Source: an uncultured Parvibacter sp.
GTDB lineage: Bacteria > Actinomycetota > Coriobacteriia > Coriobacteriales > Eggerthellaceae
Assembly (NCBI GenBank): GCA_910587945.1
Contig: CAJUNI010000013.1
Span: forward strand, 5,792-38,705
Reading direction: 5' to 3'
DNA length: 32,914 bases
Below the pieces are notes generated by a model, which saw only the letters and a list, made by a program, of their open reading frames with translations, had not been told where the DNA came from and ran no database searches. Position numbers and translations under genes: made by a program. Shown here in pieces: positions 13,815-22,798 of the stretch; positions within the stretch are counted from its first letter, which is position 1; every line of letters starts with the position of its first letter.

Positions 13815-14393
13815 ATGAAAATCAAAACCTTAGGTAAAGCCATTGCACTTGGTCTTAGCGCCGCCCTTATGAGTATGGCCCTTCTGGCGTGCTCAGGCGC
13901 TCAATCACAAAGCCCTGAAGAGCTTATTCGCACTGACCTCATTAATCAGCTTGATCCGATTAAGAATCTGTCGCCTGAAACGCTCGCAGAGATTTCTGAC
14001 GAAACTGATATGGATGAGTTTTCTGAATATGGCGTTGACGGCGAAGAACTCATGAAGAGCTATCTTGATGGCTTCGATTATCGTATCGACAACATTGAAG
14101 TGGATGGTGATACTGCCGTCGCTGAAGTTACTCTGACACTAAAGAGCTACAGTGGGTTCTCGGAACTAATATACGAAAAAGCTCAAAACCTTGCCAACGA
14201 CTCTGCAAGTCTTGCTGGCTTGAGTGCTGACCAACAAAAAGAAAAGATTGGCGAGATCGTTATGGCTGCCATTAATGAAACTCCCGTAGTAGAAACTGAC
14301 ACCATTGAAATTACCTATGAAAAAGAGGGTTCCACGTGGACTCCGACCGCTTCTGCCGGACAGGCTATTACTCGCGCGATGATGACAAACTAG
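13815..14393 (+). CDS. Predicted lipoprotein of unknown function
   Basis: The 192-aa protein has a lipoprotein signal: basic start (MKIKTLGK), hydrophobic stretch, and lipobox LLAC with the lipidated C26, followed by a Ser/Gln linker. The mature part is acidic and alternates helix-like and strand-like segments, with a central IDNIEVDGDTAVAEVTLTLK region. This resembles the fold of small DUF4878/DUF5105-type extracytoplasmic lipoproteins, but I cannot assign it firmly. GGAGGGAA precedes the ATG. A strong terminator follows, so this is a single-gene transcript. It should sit on the outer face of the membrane. Confidence 0.8.
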   Translation: MKIKTLGKAIALGLSAALMSMALLACSGAQSQSPEELIRTDLINQLDPIKNLSPETLAEISDETDMDEFSEYGVDGEELMKSYLDGFDYRIDNIEVDGDTAVAEVTLTLKSYSGFSELIYEKAQNLANDSASLAGLSADQQKEKIGEIVMAAINETPVVETDTIEITYEKEGSTWTPTASAGQAITRAMMTN

Positions 14394-14424
14394 TCAACGA
14401 GATTCCTTTTGTTGCAGTACCATT

Positions 14425-14458
14425 GAACCACTCCCCTCCGGGAGTGGTTCTCTTTTTT
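14425..14458 (+). terminator. Strong intrinsic terminator after the lipoprotein gene
   Basis: An 11-bp perfect stem GAACCACTCCC / GGGAGTGGTTC with a CTCC loop is followed by TCTTTTTT. It is the clearest intrinsic terminator in the window and separates the lipoprotein gene from the prenyltransferase gene, whose start is 16 bases beyond the T-run. Confidence 0.93.
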
Positions 14459-14473
14459 GGAAAGGTTTTATCC

Positions 14474-15394
14474 ATGGCATCTTCTGCAGCATCCGCTTCC
14501 TACAAACGACTCTCCCCTCGCCTCGCGATTCAACTGGCAGCTCCTCATACCTGGGCTGCTGCGGTTATACCAGCGTTTCTGGGATTCTGCTTTGCTTGGG
14601 CCACCGCCCCCGCTATCAATGGGTTAGAGGCTGCCGTCCTTCTTCTGATTTGCGTGCTTATGCAATCCTCAGTCAATACCTTTAACGATTACTTCGATTT
14701 TGTAAAAGGGACGGATACTGCTGATGACAATGTAGAAGTCTCAGACTCTGTTTTGGTTTATAACAACGTTAATCCGCGCTCCGTCTTAGTACTGGCCATT
14801 GCTTTTCTTGTCTGCGCATTTCTTCTGGGCATCTACGTGATTTGGCAGTCTGGCTTCATCCCGCTCATTCTCGGCCTTATTGGAGCCCTTGCCGTCTTGC
14901 TTTATTCCGGCGGCGCTACTCCCCTTTCCTATCTTCCTCTGGGAGAAGTGGTTAGTGGTGTGGTTATGGGAGGACTCATTCCTCTTGCCTGCTTTACTGC
15001 CTTGGTAGGCTACCTGGATCCCTGGGTTCTTCTTCTTAGCGTTCCCAGTATGATTGGTGTGGCTCTCATCATGATGACCAATAATACCTGCGATATCGAA
15101 AAAGACATCGAGGCAGGACGGCGTACTCTTCCGGTGCTGCTAGGGCGCCTAAATTCCCGCCGTTGCTATCACGGCCTCATGGTTCTTTGGGTGATCCTCA
15201 TTATTGCTTTGGTTGCCTGGTTCCATACAACCGGTCTCATACTCATGCCATTTCTGATTTTTGCCGCCTGGGCTCGATTCACCCTTCTCTTCGAAAATCC
15301 CCTTGCACCTCCTGCCCGCATTGGCGCTATGGGTGCTGTAGGTAATCTCAATCTTATTCTGGGCGCCTTCTATGGAGCAGCATTTCTTATCTAG
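14474..15394 (+). CDS. UbiA-family prenyltransferase, probably MenA-like
   Basis: The 306-aa integral membrane protein has about eight to nine hydrophobic helices and both Asp-rich motifs of UbiA enzymes: NTFNDYFDFVKGTD (residues 68-81) and NNTCDIEKDIEAGRRT (~200-215). These motifs bind the prenyl diphosphate through magnesium. The likeliest role is prenylation of 1,4-dihydroxy-2-naphthoate in menaquinone synthesis (MenA). No other men gene is present, so other prenyl acceptors remain possible. The frame is open further upstream, across the terminator, but ATG 14474 is the right start, with GGAAAGG 8 bases before it. It is convergent with gluQ, with a 25-bp gap and no visible terminator. Confidence 0.85.
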   Translation: MASSAASASYKRLSPRLAIQLAAPHTWAAAVIPAFLGFCFAWATAPAINGLEAAVLLLICVLMQSSVNTFNDYFDFVKGTDTADDNVEVSDSVLVYNNVNPRSVLVLAIAFLVCAFLLGIYVIWQSGFIPLILGLIGALAVLLYSGGATPLSYLPLGEVVSGVVMGGLIPLACFTALVGYLDPWVLLLSVPSMIGVALIMMTNNTCDIEKDIEAGRRTLPVLLGRLNSRRCYHGLMVLWVILIIALVAWFHTTGLILMPFLIFAAWARFTLLFENPLAPPARIGAMGAVGNLNLILGAFYGAAFLI

Positions 15395-15419
15395 CGGCAT
15401 TGCAGGAGCACTCCGACCA

Positions 15420-16343
15420 TTAGGGATGCCAGATAATGGCTTGCACTCCAGAGATGCGAGCTAACCCTCTATTGAGGTCGAATTCCTTCAGTAATTCCTC
15501 AGAACTACAAGGCTCGTCTTCGCTCTGCAATCCTGCGAGATAGGCTATATGGCCCAAAATCCCAGCAGGCGTTTTATACCGTCCAAGCAGTTTTTCGAAA
15601 CTGGCATCATGGTCTCGTTTTGAGAGACGACGACCGTCAGCAGCTACCAAGAGTGGTACATGGTGATATTCCGGTTCTGGCAGGCCCAGTAAGCGCTGAA
15701 GATAGATTTGCTGCGGGGTTGAACTGAGCAGATCTGAACCCCGCACTACTGACGTGATTTCCTGAGCACCATCATCGACCACTACAGCTAGTTGGTAAGC
15801 GTAGGCTCCATCACTACGTCGAAGCACAAAATCGCCGCAATCCCTGCGCAGGTCTAGCTCTGTGTACCCCTGAATCCCGTCCTCAAATGCGATAGTTTCC
15901 TCAGGCACATGAAGCCGCCAGGACGGCCTTCTCCCCTCTTGGACGAGCCCATCCCTATCAGCCTGCGAAAGCCCATAACAATGGCCGGAATACACTGAGT
16001 GCTCACCGGGATGAGGCGCAGAAGCTGCTCGCAAATCTGCACGGCTGCAGTAGCAGGGATAGACTTCAACCTGCTGTTCTATCCTATGGAACGCCTCCCG
16101 GTAGGCCGCCTCTCGATTCTGCTGGAAGTAGGGGCCTTTATCCCATCCAAGACCAAACGCTTCAAAGTCCCGTTGAATTTGGTCAATATATTCTTGACGC
16201 GAACGCTCATGATCAAGGTCTTCAATGCGAAGGACGATTTCCCCTTCTTGGGATTTCGCAATCAGCCAGGCCCAGAGCGCTGCATAGATATTTCCTGCAT
16301 GCATACGCCCAGTAGGCGAAGGAGCAAATCGTCCTCGAATCAT
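15420..16343 (-). CDS. gluQ: Glutamyl-Q tRNA(Asp) synthetase
   Basis: GluQ (YadB/GluQRS) attaches glutamate to queuosine-34 of tRNA-Asp. It resembles the catalytic half of glutamyl-tRNA synthetase without the anticodon-binding domain, and the 307-aa length fits. Visible are the class I signature in RFAPSPTGRMHAGN (HIGH equivalent at 14-17), the zinc-binding set C97, C99, Y118 and C122, and the KMSKS equivalent RRLSKRD (238-244). The start ATG overlaps the stop of the upstream paaK gene as TAATG, so a tRNA-modification enzyme is translationally coupled to an aromatic CoA-ligase operon. That coupling probably reflects shared transcription rather than function. Confidence 0.93.
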   Translation of the reverse strand: MIRGRFAPSPTGRMHAGNIYAALWAWLIAKSQEGEIVLRIEDLDHERSRQEYIDQIQRDFEAFGLGWDKGPYFQQNREAAYREAFHRIEQQVEVYPCYCSRADLRAASAPHPGEHSVYSGHCYGLSQADRDGLVQEGRRPSWRLHVPEETIAFEDGIQGYTELDLRRDCGDFVLRRSDGAYAYQLAVVVDDGAQEITSVVRGSDLLSSTPQQIYLQRLLGLPEPEYHHVPLLVAADGRRLSKRDHDASFEKLLGRYKTPAGILGHIAYLAGLQSEDEPCSSEELLKEFDLNRGLARISGVQAIIWHP

Positions 16344-17692
16344 TAGTATTTCCGGAGATCGTCCACGTGCTTTGCTTTACCCATGGTCCGCTGAATACTA
16401 CCCGGCTCCATAAGCTTCACCACCGGCGTTACGAGCAAATTACTCCGCAACTTATCGGTGACTTCCTTCGTGAAGCTCTTCATAGCTTCAAAGGAATCGC
16501 TGAAGGTTTCAGGCCTGAGTTCAACTTCAATGGTCATCCGATCAAGACCCGTCTCATTATCAATGACAATGTGATATTGCGGTGTGAGGCCCTCAATGCC
16601 GCTTAAGACGTCCTCTACCTGGCTTGGGAACACATTCGTACCGCGGATGATGAGCATGTCGTCGCTACGGGCCCGGACTTTTTGCATACGAACCAGGGTT
16701 CGTCCACACTCACAGGGTTCGGTATAAATGCGTGTCAAGTCATGGGTACGATAACGCAATACCGGAATGCCTCGTTTATCAAGAGGGGTCAACACTAACT
16801 CCCCTTCTTGGCCTTCCTCAAGGGGCTCTCCCGATTCAGGATCCACAATTTCCCAAAGGAAATGATCTTCGGCAATATGCTGCTGGTCTCGATGAGCTAA
16901 GCATTCTCCTGACACACCGGGCCCCATAACTTCGGTAAGTCCGTAATTGTCAGTGCAGGTGATATGCATCCGCGATTCAATCTCGCGTTTTAAGCCCGGA
17001 GAGCAAGGCTCGCCACCAAAGAGGCCGATCTCAAGAGAGGATGCGCTCCAGTCATAACCCAGCGACTCTCCGACTTCACAAATATGCATGGCATAGGAAG
17101 GCGTTGCAATGAGTACGGTGGTTCCATAGTCATCAATCATTTGAATGTGACGCTCGGTGTTTCCCGAACCAGCCGGAATCATCATGCCGCCCAAACGTTC
17201 AATGCCATAGTGCAAGCCAAAGCCACCAGTGAACATACCGTAGCTAAAAGCCATCTGCACGCGATCGTGAGCCGTGACCCCCGCCATCTGAACCAAGCGA
17301 GCAATACACTCGCTCCAGACATCCATATCAGAGCGGGTATAGCCCACCACAATGGGTTTACCGGTGGTGCCCGATGAAGCATGAAGCTCTACTATCTCAT
17401 CAAGCGGTACCGCAAACATCCCGTAGGGAAAGGTCTCACGTAAGGCAGTTTTGTCCGTGAATGGAAGCTTGCGTACATCCTTGAGCGTCTTAATGTCGCG
17501 AGGGTGTACTCCCAGTTCATCCATAGCTTTTTGATACCACGGAACCCGTTTATAGGTGTAGTCTACCTGCTCGATAAGTTTTGCCAGCTGAATAGCCTGA
17601 ATACGCTCTCGGGGCGCACATTCAACTTCGGGCATGTAAATTGGGAGGGCAGAAAAATCAATAGCATCTGCTGAAGGCATTGGAGTTCCCAT
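16343..17692 (-). CDS. paaK: Phenylacetate-CoA ligase (second copy)
   Basis: This AMP-forming enzyme links aryl-acetates to CoA, or runs in reverse to recover ATP from aryl-acetyl-CoA. The 449-aa protein has the adenylate-forming phosphate loop ASSGTTGKP (105-113), the DNYGLTEVMGPG nucleotide-binding stretch, the YRTHDLTRI region and RGTNVFPSQVED, all typical of the PaaK family. ATG 17692 is chosen because TAGGAG lies 7 bases upstream; the frame runs 27 bases further back over the end of the ACT gene. The order iorA-iorB-ACT-paaK is a known arrangement in anaerobes that ferment aromatic amino acids. It is a paralogue of the copy at 22798-24105, and the two differ enough to have different substrates. 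Confidence 0.93.
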   Translation of the reverse strand: MGTPMPSADAIDFSALPIYMPEVECAPRERIQAIQLAKLIEQVDYTYKRVPWYQKAMDELGVHPRDIKTLKDVRKLPFTDKTALRETFPYGMFAVPLDEIVELHASSGTTGKPIVVGYTRSDMDVWSECIARLVQMAGVTAHDRVQMAFSYGMFTGGFGLHYGIERLGGMMIPAGSGNTERHIQMIDDYGTTVLIATPSYAMHICEVGESLGYDWSASSLEIGLFGGEPCSPGLKREIESRMHITCTDNYGLTEVMGPGVSGECLAHRDQQHIAEDHFLWEIVDPESGEPLEEGQEGELVLTPLDKRGIPVLRYRTHDLTRIYTEPCECGRTLVRMQKVRARSDDMLIIRGTNVFPSQVEDVLSGIEGLTPQYHIVIDNETGLDRMTIEVELRPETFSDSFEAMKSFTKEVTDKLRSNLLVTPVVKLMEPGSIQRTMGKAKHVDDLRKY

Positions 17693-17702
17693 ACTGCTAC
17701 TC

Positions 17703-18137
17703 CTACCAGTTCGGACCAAGGTCGAGGTTGGCTATAGTTTCTTGGGTGGCAAGGTCAATAGGAGCTTCTTTCAAAGCCGCTTCGGCCTGGTCGATATCCT
17801 TAACGGAAAAGACGAAATAGGTAGCGGCGATAGAGTAGCAATAGACTACATTGATCCCCTTCTCGGCCATAAGCTCCAGCACGCGCAGAAGTTCACCCGG
17901 GGTGTCTTCCAAGCGCACGCAGAGTACATCAGAGGCCCGGGCTGCCATTCCTCGGTCAGCCAAAAGCGCCAACGCTTCTTGGGGCTTATCGACGACAAAC
18001 CGCACCACCCCATATTCGCCGGTATCCGCTGCCGAGAATCCCTTGATTGAGATCGAGCCATCCGAAAACGCTTCGAGGGTTCGCGCCAGATGGCCCGGAC
18101 GACTTTCTACAAATACACTAATCTGTGTGACGCTCAT
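17703..18137 (-). CDS. Tandem ACT-domain protein linked to iorAB/paaK
   Basis: The 144-aa protein consists of two ACT domains (about residues 1-70, beginning QISVFVESRPGHLARTLEAF, and 71-140, beginning CVRLEDTPGELLRVLELMAEKGI). ACT domains usually bind amino acids and control metabolism allosterically. A paired-ACT protein beside paaK genes probably senses an aromatic amino acid or related product and regulates the ligase or oxidoreductase; this is inferred from context. ATG 18137 overlaps the iorB stop as TAATG. The open frame continues upstream inside iorB, but those residues do not look like an ACT domain. Confidence 0.85.
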   Translation of the reverse strand: MSVTQISVFVESRPGHLARTLEAFSDGSISIKGFSAADTGEYGVVRFVVDKPQEALALLADRGMAARASDVLCVRLEDTPGELLRVLELMAEKGINVVYCYSIAATYFVFSVKDIDQAEAALKEAPIDLATQETIANLDLGPNW

Positions 18138-18727
18138 TAGCCAATCACCCGTTCCTGTCCGAAAGCCCGCCCCGCTTTGAGTGCCTCGATGTTGGCCTCT
18201 ACTGTCTTTGGCGGAACACGGTTTGATACCACTTCGATCCATAATTCCTCAGGGAAATCCAAGGAGGCAGACAAAGCTCCAAGCAACACCACGTTAGCAG
18301 TGCGAGCATTCCCCACTTCTCGGGCAATATTTTCAGCAGGAATCAACATTCCACCCGCATCAAGAATGCGCTGGCGTGCTTTTGCCGGCATAGAAGCTTT
18401 ACCCGTTAAAACAGGTAACGGCTTTATGGACTCGTCGTTTACCACCATGGCGCCCCCTTCTTTGAGGAAGGGAAGATTGCGCAGCGCTTCAGTGGTTTCA
18501 AACGAAACTACTACATCAGCGCTTCCGTAATCGCATACCATCGATGCTACCTCTGAACCAAAGCGCACCACCGTAGAAACAGCGCCGCCTCGTTGAGCCA
18601 TACCGTGAATTTCTGATACCTTTGCCTGCTGTCCTGCTGCTTGAGCAACCCGGGCCAGAATATCGGCAGCCAAAATAGTGCCTTGGCCACCCACACCACA
18701 GAGCAATACGGTTTTTGTTTCAGCCAT
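18137..18727 (-). CDS. iorB: Indolepyruvate:ferredoxin oxidoreductase, beta subunit
   Basis: IorB is the gamma-type (2-oxoacid oxidoreductase) subunit of the enzyme that converts indolepyruvate and other aryl-pyruvates to aryl-acetyl-CoA and CO2 with reduction of ferredoxin. The 196-aa protein begins VLLCGVGGQGTILAADIL and contains EIHGMAQRGGAVSTVVRFG, both signatures of this subunit. It starts 9 bp after iorA, and its stop overlaps the ACT gene. Length is normal for IorB, and the two subunits form one operon as usual. Confidence 0.95.
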   Translation of the reverse strand: MAETKTVLLCGVGGQGTILAADILARVAQAAGQQAKVSEIHGMAQRGGAVSTVVRFGSEVASMVCDYGSADVVVSFETTEALRNLPFLKEGGAMVVNDESIKPLPVLTGKASMPAKARQRILDAGGMLIPAENIAREVGNARTANVVLLGALSASLDFPEELWIEVVSNRVPPKTVEANIEALKAGRAFGQERVIG

Positions 18728-18736
18728 TCTTCTCTC

Positions 18737-20467
18737 CTAGCCCTGCTCGATCGCGCCGAAGCGACAGTATTGAGCACATTGTCCACAGCCAATACAAAGC
18801 GCCGGGTCAATAGACGCAAGGCCCATTTCAGGGTCGCGGGCAATGGCCGGGCATCCCAACGTGGCACAGACACCACAACCAGTACAAGCGCCGGTGACGC
18901 CATAGGAAGCGCTGCGTTTGCGCTCCAACAATACACAGGGAGACCGGAATATAATGACCGACAGCCTATCCGAGGTAGTGGCTTCCTTTAAGGCTTCGCG
19001 AACTGCCAAGGCATCCATAGGATCTACAAGAGCTACATCCTCAACGCCCAGGCTTCGAATAACTCCCTCGAGGTCTAACTCGCGACTAGGGCGGTTTTGC
19101 AAGGTTACCCCATTAAAGGGATTGCCCTGACGTCCGGTCATAGCTGTGGTGCGGTTGTCCAGCACACAAACGGTACCAGTTCCTTGGTTATAGACCGTAG
19201 AGATCAAAGAGGTAAGGCCGGAATGGGCGAAGGTGGAATCACCAATAACGGCCACCACCGGTCCATGATCGCGTCCGGCAAGAGCGAGCTCCATACCGTG
19301 GGCCATGGACACCGAAGCCCCCATGTCCACGCAAGAAGCCATGGCGGAAAGTGGTGGTAGGGCGCCGAGGGTGTAGCAACCAATGTCACCCGTCACTATG
19401 GCTTTCAGTCGCGTAAGCTCTTTAAACACCAAGCGATGAGGACATCCTGGACACAATGCTGGCGGCCGACCTGGTACGTCAGCCTGCACGGCAGCGTGAG
19501 GATACTCCGCGAGACCGAAACCAGCGCGAATCAAACCGGGTGATAATTCGCCATCTTTTGGAAGTGGGTATGGGAAGGCTGACACCTCAACCCCAGCGGC
19601 GCATACAGCCAAGGTGAGATAATCGGAAGCTTCTTCCACCACATAGACTTCATCTACAGCATCGGCAAAGTCATTGAGCAGCTCCGGCGCCATAGGCCAG
19701 GTAATACCCAGTTTCAGAACAGAGGCATCCGGCAACGCCTCACGGACGTGCTCATAAACAGCACCCGCACAAATTACACCCACGGAAGGATCGCGCATCT
19801 CCCGCTGATTTAAGGGGCTGGTCTCAGCCCACTCCATCAGCTTCTCAAAACGCTCTAATTGCACCTTACGCCGAGGCTTAGCAAAGGCGGGCATCATGAC
19901 CCATTTAGCGGGGTCTTTCTCAAACTCTTTAGGCTCTACGGCCTTCCGCTCCCCGAGCTCCACCGGAGTTTTCGTATGAGAAATACGCACTGATGAGCGA
20001 ATCATAATTGGCACATCAAACTGCTCCGACAGATCGAACGCAGCCGATGTAAATTGCAATGCTTCTGCAGAGTTACTCGGATCAAGTACGGGAATCTGAG
20101 CGGCCTGCCCATAGAAATGAGAGTCCTGTTCGTTCTGAGAGGAATACATTCCAGGGTCGTCAGCGGCAAGGATAACGAAGCCTCCACCAACACCGGTATA
20201 GGCTGCCGTGAACAGCGGGTCCGCTGCCACATTTACGCCCACATGCTTCATAGTGGACAACACCCGTGCGCCGCCCATGGAAGCACCCAGGCCGACCTCT
20301 ACGGCAACTTTTTCATTGGTACACCACTCCGCGTACACTCCCTCTTTAAGTGCAAACGCTTCCAAGGTTTCTGTGGATGGCGTGCCAGGATAGGCAACGC
20401 CAATAGTAGCGCCCGCTTCCCACGCCCCTTGCGCAATGGCTTCATTTCCGGATAGCAGTTGCGTCAT
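18737..20467 (-). CDS. iorA: Indolepyruvate:ferredoxin oxidoreductase, alpha subunit
   Basis: IorA carries the thiamine diphosphate and iron-sulfur centres of the aryl-pyruvate oxidoreductase. The 576-aa protein starts with the pyrimidine-binding domain (GNEAIAQGAWEAG and AYPGTPSTE). It continues to the TPP domain with the CPGCPHR loop, TGDIGCYTLG and GDSTFAHSGLTSL, and ends in two [4Fe-4S] motifs (CTGCGVC...C and CIGCGQCAQYC). The substrate would come from transamination of tryptophan, phenylalanine or tyrosine; the products are aryl-acetyl-CoA and reduced ferredoxin. The flanking PaaK and ACT genes support that role. Reduced ferredoxin could feed the Ech hydrogenase encoded 7 kb away on the same strand. 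Confidence 0.96.
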   Translation of the reverse strand: MTQLLSGNEAIAQGAWEAGATIGVAYPGTPSTETLEAFALKEGVYAEWCTNEKVAVEVGLGASMGGARVLSTMKHVGVNVAADPLFTAAYTGVGGGFVILAADDPGMYSSQNEQDSHFYGQAAQIPVLDPSNSAEALQFTSAAFDLSEQFDVPIMIRSSVRISHTKTPVELGERKAVEPKEFEKDPAKWVMMPAFAKPRRKVQLERFEKLMEWAETSPLNQREMRDPSVGVICAGAVYEHVREALPDASVLKLGITWPMAPELLNDFADAVDEVYVVEEASDYLTLAVCAAGVEVSAFPYPLPKDGELSPGLIRAGFGLAEYPHAAVQADVPGRPPALCPGCPHRLVFKELTRLKAIVTGDIGCYTLGALPPLSAMASCVDMGASVSMAHGMELALAGRDHGPVVAVIGDSTFAHSGLTSLISTVYNQGTGTVCVLDNRTTAMTGRQGNPFNGVTLQNRPSRELDLEGVIRSLGVEDVALVDPMDALAVREALKEATTSDRLSVIIFRSPCVLLERKRSASYGVTGACTGCGVCATLGCPAIARDPEMGLASIDPALCIGCGQCAQYCRFGAIEQG

Positions 20468-20501
20468 AACCTGATCCCTCTCTCAAAACTGCTCTATGGA
20501 G

Positions 20502-20939
20502 TTATTGCTCTTGGTATTCCAAGGTGAATGAACCCACCTGAATTTGATCGCCGTCTCGCAACGTTTTAGACTCCACGCTTAAGTCGTTCACCCAGAGACC
20601 GTTGTAGGAATTTTGATCGCGAATAATGAAGCTAGAGCCTTCTTTTTCGATGACGGCATGCATACGAGACACCGTCATGTCATTCAAGAAGATATCGCAC
20701 TGGGGCGAGCGACCAATGGTCATAGCCTCGGCCGATAAAGGATAGCTCGCTCCCGCCTGAAGGCCGCGGACCACTTTAAGCGACGCGCGAGAAGAACCTC
20801 CGGTACTGCGTTCAGAGCGCTCTCCGAGGCTTACCGGCGCAAATCGCTGGGTAGCTCCCATAAGTTTGAAGCCGCAAACCGGACAGCTTTCAGCGCCTGG
20901 CTGAACCGGGTTAAGGCAAATTGGACATTGTTCTGTCAT
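20502..20939 (-). CDS. Zinc-ribbon/FHA-domain protein
   Basis: The 145-aa protein has an N-terminal zinc ribbon (C5, C8, C19, C22 in CPIC and CPVCG), a Ser/Arg linker (~35-52) and a C-terminal FHA domain. The FHA hallmarks are present: GRS (76-78), SRMHA (91-95) and NSYNGLWVN (110-118). FHA domains bind phosphothreonine peptides, so this is likely a reader of Ser/Thr-kinase signalling; the linker has Thr and Ser that could themselves be modified. No kinase is in the window. It lies between the carboxypeptidase gene and iorA with ~35-bp gaps, in the same direction. Confidence 0.9.
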   Translation of the reverse strand: MTEQCPICLNPVQPGAESCPVCGFKLMGATQRFAPVSLGERSERSTGGSSRASLKVVRGLQAGASYPLSAEAMTIGRSPQCDIFLNDMTVSRMHAVIEKEGSSFIIRDQNSYNGLWVNDLSVESKTLRDGDQIQVGSFTLEYQEQ

Positions 20940-20973
20940 TACTGCTCCTCAGAAAGAAGGGGTAGGAATCTCG

Positions 20974-22386
20974 TTACGAAGTGCTCGCTGCTGTCTTGTC
21001 AAAGATAAGCGGTGTTTGATTTATTACTTCCGATTGAGCTTGAAGAGGTTCGCCCGTTACATGGCGCCAAACACGCTGCCACCAGATGCCCACTCCCTCT
21101 AAAAACCCGGGTGCTGGTACATCCTCGATAGCGACCAACGGTTCTTCTGCCAAAAGCTCGTTATGCTGGTAGAACCGAGCCATTCCCACAACTTGACCCG
21201 CCTGCACCGCACCTTCAACATTGTAGAACTCAAAGTCCTGACTAATATTCCCATCAGGGGCGAAAACGGTAATGGCCTGGTCCGGATTTTCGAACGTAAC
21301 AGGGACACAGCGATCCAGCCAGCTAGCCAAAGAGGCATAGCCCACTACCGGAACCTCTCCAAGCGAAGAATCCATAGTCTCATCGCTATGAGCGAGCGTA
21401 TAAGAAATGCGATTGTCATAAACCCAGTTATAGAGTGTTTCCGCATCCTTGAAGCGCTGATCCTCGGAGGTGGAGTGCAACACAATAGCGTAGAGATACT
21501 CCCCTTCTCGCTCACAAGCACCCGCAAAAGAGGCGCCAGCAAGCTCGGTGAAACCCGTCTTAATACCGCAAGCCCCTTCATAGACCCCAATAAGGCGATC
21601 CGTTGATACCAAGGTTATTTCCGCCGCTGACCCGTCGGCACGAGTCACAGGAATAACCGCCGTATCCATTGCAACCACTTCACGAAAGGTATCGTTTTGC
21701 ATGGCATAGGCGCACATCGTAGCTACGTCTTCAGCCGTTGAATACATATCTGCGGCATGGGATCCATTATCTAATCCGTGGGAGTTCGCAAACAGAGAAT
21801 TACTCATCCCGATAGCTTGAGCTGTTTCGTTCATTTTCTTAATGAACGCCGTGGCGCCAGTGGAACTGGGATCAATCATGGGCCCGAGGGTTTCTGCAAT
21901 AGCTACAGCCGCATCATTGCCCGACGGAATCATGAGCGCCTTCAATGCTGCGTCCAGCGTCAAAACATCACCACTACGAAGCCCGGCACTGGATTCTCCA
22001 ACCGAGGCTGCATAGGGACTCACCACAATGGAGGTATTAAGAGGCGCAGTTTCAAGAGCCACGATAGCCGTCATTACTTTTGTAATGGAGGCAATATGAG
22101 TTTGAGTTTGGGCATCTCTCGAGAAGTAAACCCGCCCTTGGCCATCCACCAACATGGCGAAATCAGCATCAATGGAGGGGCAAAGCGATGCCGGCAACGA
22201 TCGCTGCTCGGCGCTATAGCCGGCTATGATGTCACTACCCCGGGTATCCGCCCAGGCTGTTTGCGGTGCAATCCCCCCAAAACTGCTAAGAGTCAAACAA
22301 AGCGCAACCAGCGCCGCCAACAAAGGACGGCGCCAGGCCACACTCACGCTATTAGGATTGTTCTTAGAAGATAAATCAGTAGTCAT
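20974..22386 (-). CDS. D-alanyl-D-alanine carboxypeptidase (PBP5-type, serine type)
   Basis: This enzyme removes the terminal D-Ala of peptidoglycan pentapeptides outside the cell. The 470-aa protein has a long signal sequence (hydrophobic at about 20-40, AWAD after it) and all three penicillin-binding motifs: S100-I-T-K103, S155-G-N157 and K276-T-G278. A C-terminal PBP5-like region and an amphipathic end follow. ATG 22386 overlaps the upstream ACT gene by 11 bp; the frame is open to 22455 but those residues are inside ACT. Its place between aromatic-fermentation genes is odd, and translational coupling to the ACT gene suggests it really is in the operon. Confidence 0.93.
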   Translation of the reverse strand: MTTDLSSKNNPNSVSVAWRRPLLAALVALCLTLSSFGGIAPQTAWADTRGSDIIAGYSAEQRSLPASLCPSIDADFAMLVDGQGRVYFSRDAQTQTHIASITKVMTAIVALETAPLNTSIVVSPYAASVGESSAGLRSGDVLTLDAALKALMIPSGNDAAVAIAETLGPMIDPSSTGATAFIKKMNETAQAIGMSNSLFANSHGLDNGSHAADMYSTAEDVATMCAYAMQNDTFREVVAMDTAVIPVTRADGSAAEITLVSTDRLIGVYEGACGIKTGFTELAGASFAGACEREGEYLYAIVLHSTSEDQRFKDAETLYNWVYDNRISYTLAHSDETMDSSLGEVPVVGYASLASWLDRCVPVTFENPDQAITVFAPDGNISQDFEFYNVEGAVQAGQVVGMARFYQHNELLAEEPLVAIEDVPAPGFLEGVGIWWQRVWRHVTGEPLQAQSEVINQTPLIFDKTAASTS

Positions 22387-22798
22387 AAACCTCATCCGCC
22401 GAGACCGTTTCAAAGCCTCCATCGCCCAACGTCGCTTCAGCCTCTGGAGAATCAACCTTTAAAACCTCCAGAGCGTATTCGCCATTTACGGAATAACAAT
22501 AGCCGTATTCAATATTGAGACCACACTGATCGCAATACTCCAACAAAGAAGCAAGACCACCGGGACGGTTGGGCACCTTGACGCCAATAACCGGAGTCAC
22601 CGATGCCCGATAGCCTGCTCCCGCAAGAATGGAAGCTGCCTTCTCAGGAAAATCACAAATGATGCGAACGACGCCGAAATCTTGAGTATCGGCCAGCACC
22701 ATAGCGTGCATGTTGATCTCGGCTTCTGTAAGCGCGCGGCTTGCCGCTGCTAGACGACCTTGTTCATTCTGCAAGAACAAAGATAGTTGGTTAATCAT
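22376..22798 (-). CDS. Tandem ACT-domain protein linked to the first paaK
   Basis: The 140-aa protein has two ACT domains (INQLSLFLQNEQGRLAAASRAL from residue 2, and GVKVPNRPGGLASLLEYCDQCG from about 72). It parallels the ACT protein at 17703-18137, but the two sequences differ clearly in both halves. As there, it is coupled to a PaaK gene: its ATG overlaps the ligase stop as TAATG. A sensor of an aromatic amino acid or acid is the most likely role, by context. The end is acidic (SADEVYDY) and overlaps the start of the carboxypeptidase. Confidence 0.87.
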   Translation of the reverse strand: MINQLSLFLQNEQGRLAAASRALTEAEINMHAMVLADTQDFGVVRIICDFPEKAASILAGAGYRASVTPVIGVKVPNRPGGLASLLEYCDQCGLNIEYGYCYSVNGEYALEVLKVDSPEAEATLGDGGFETVSADEVYDY

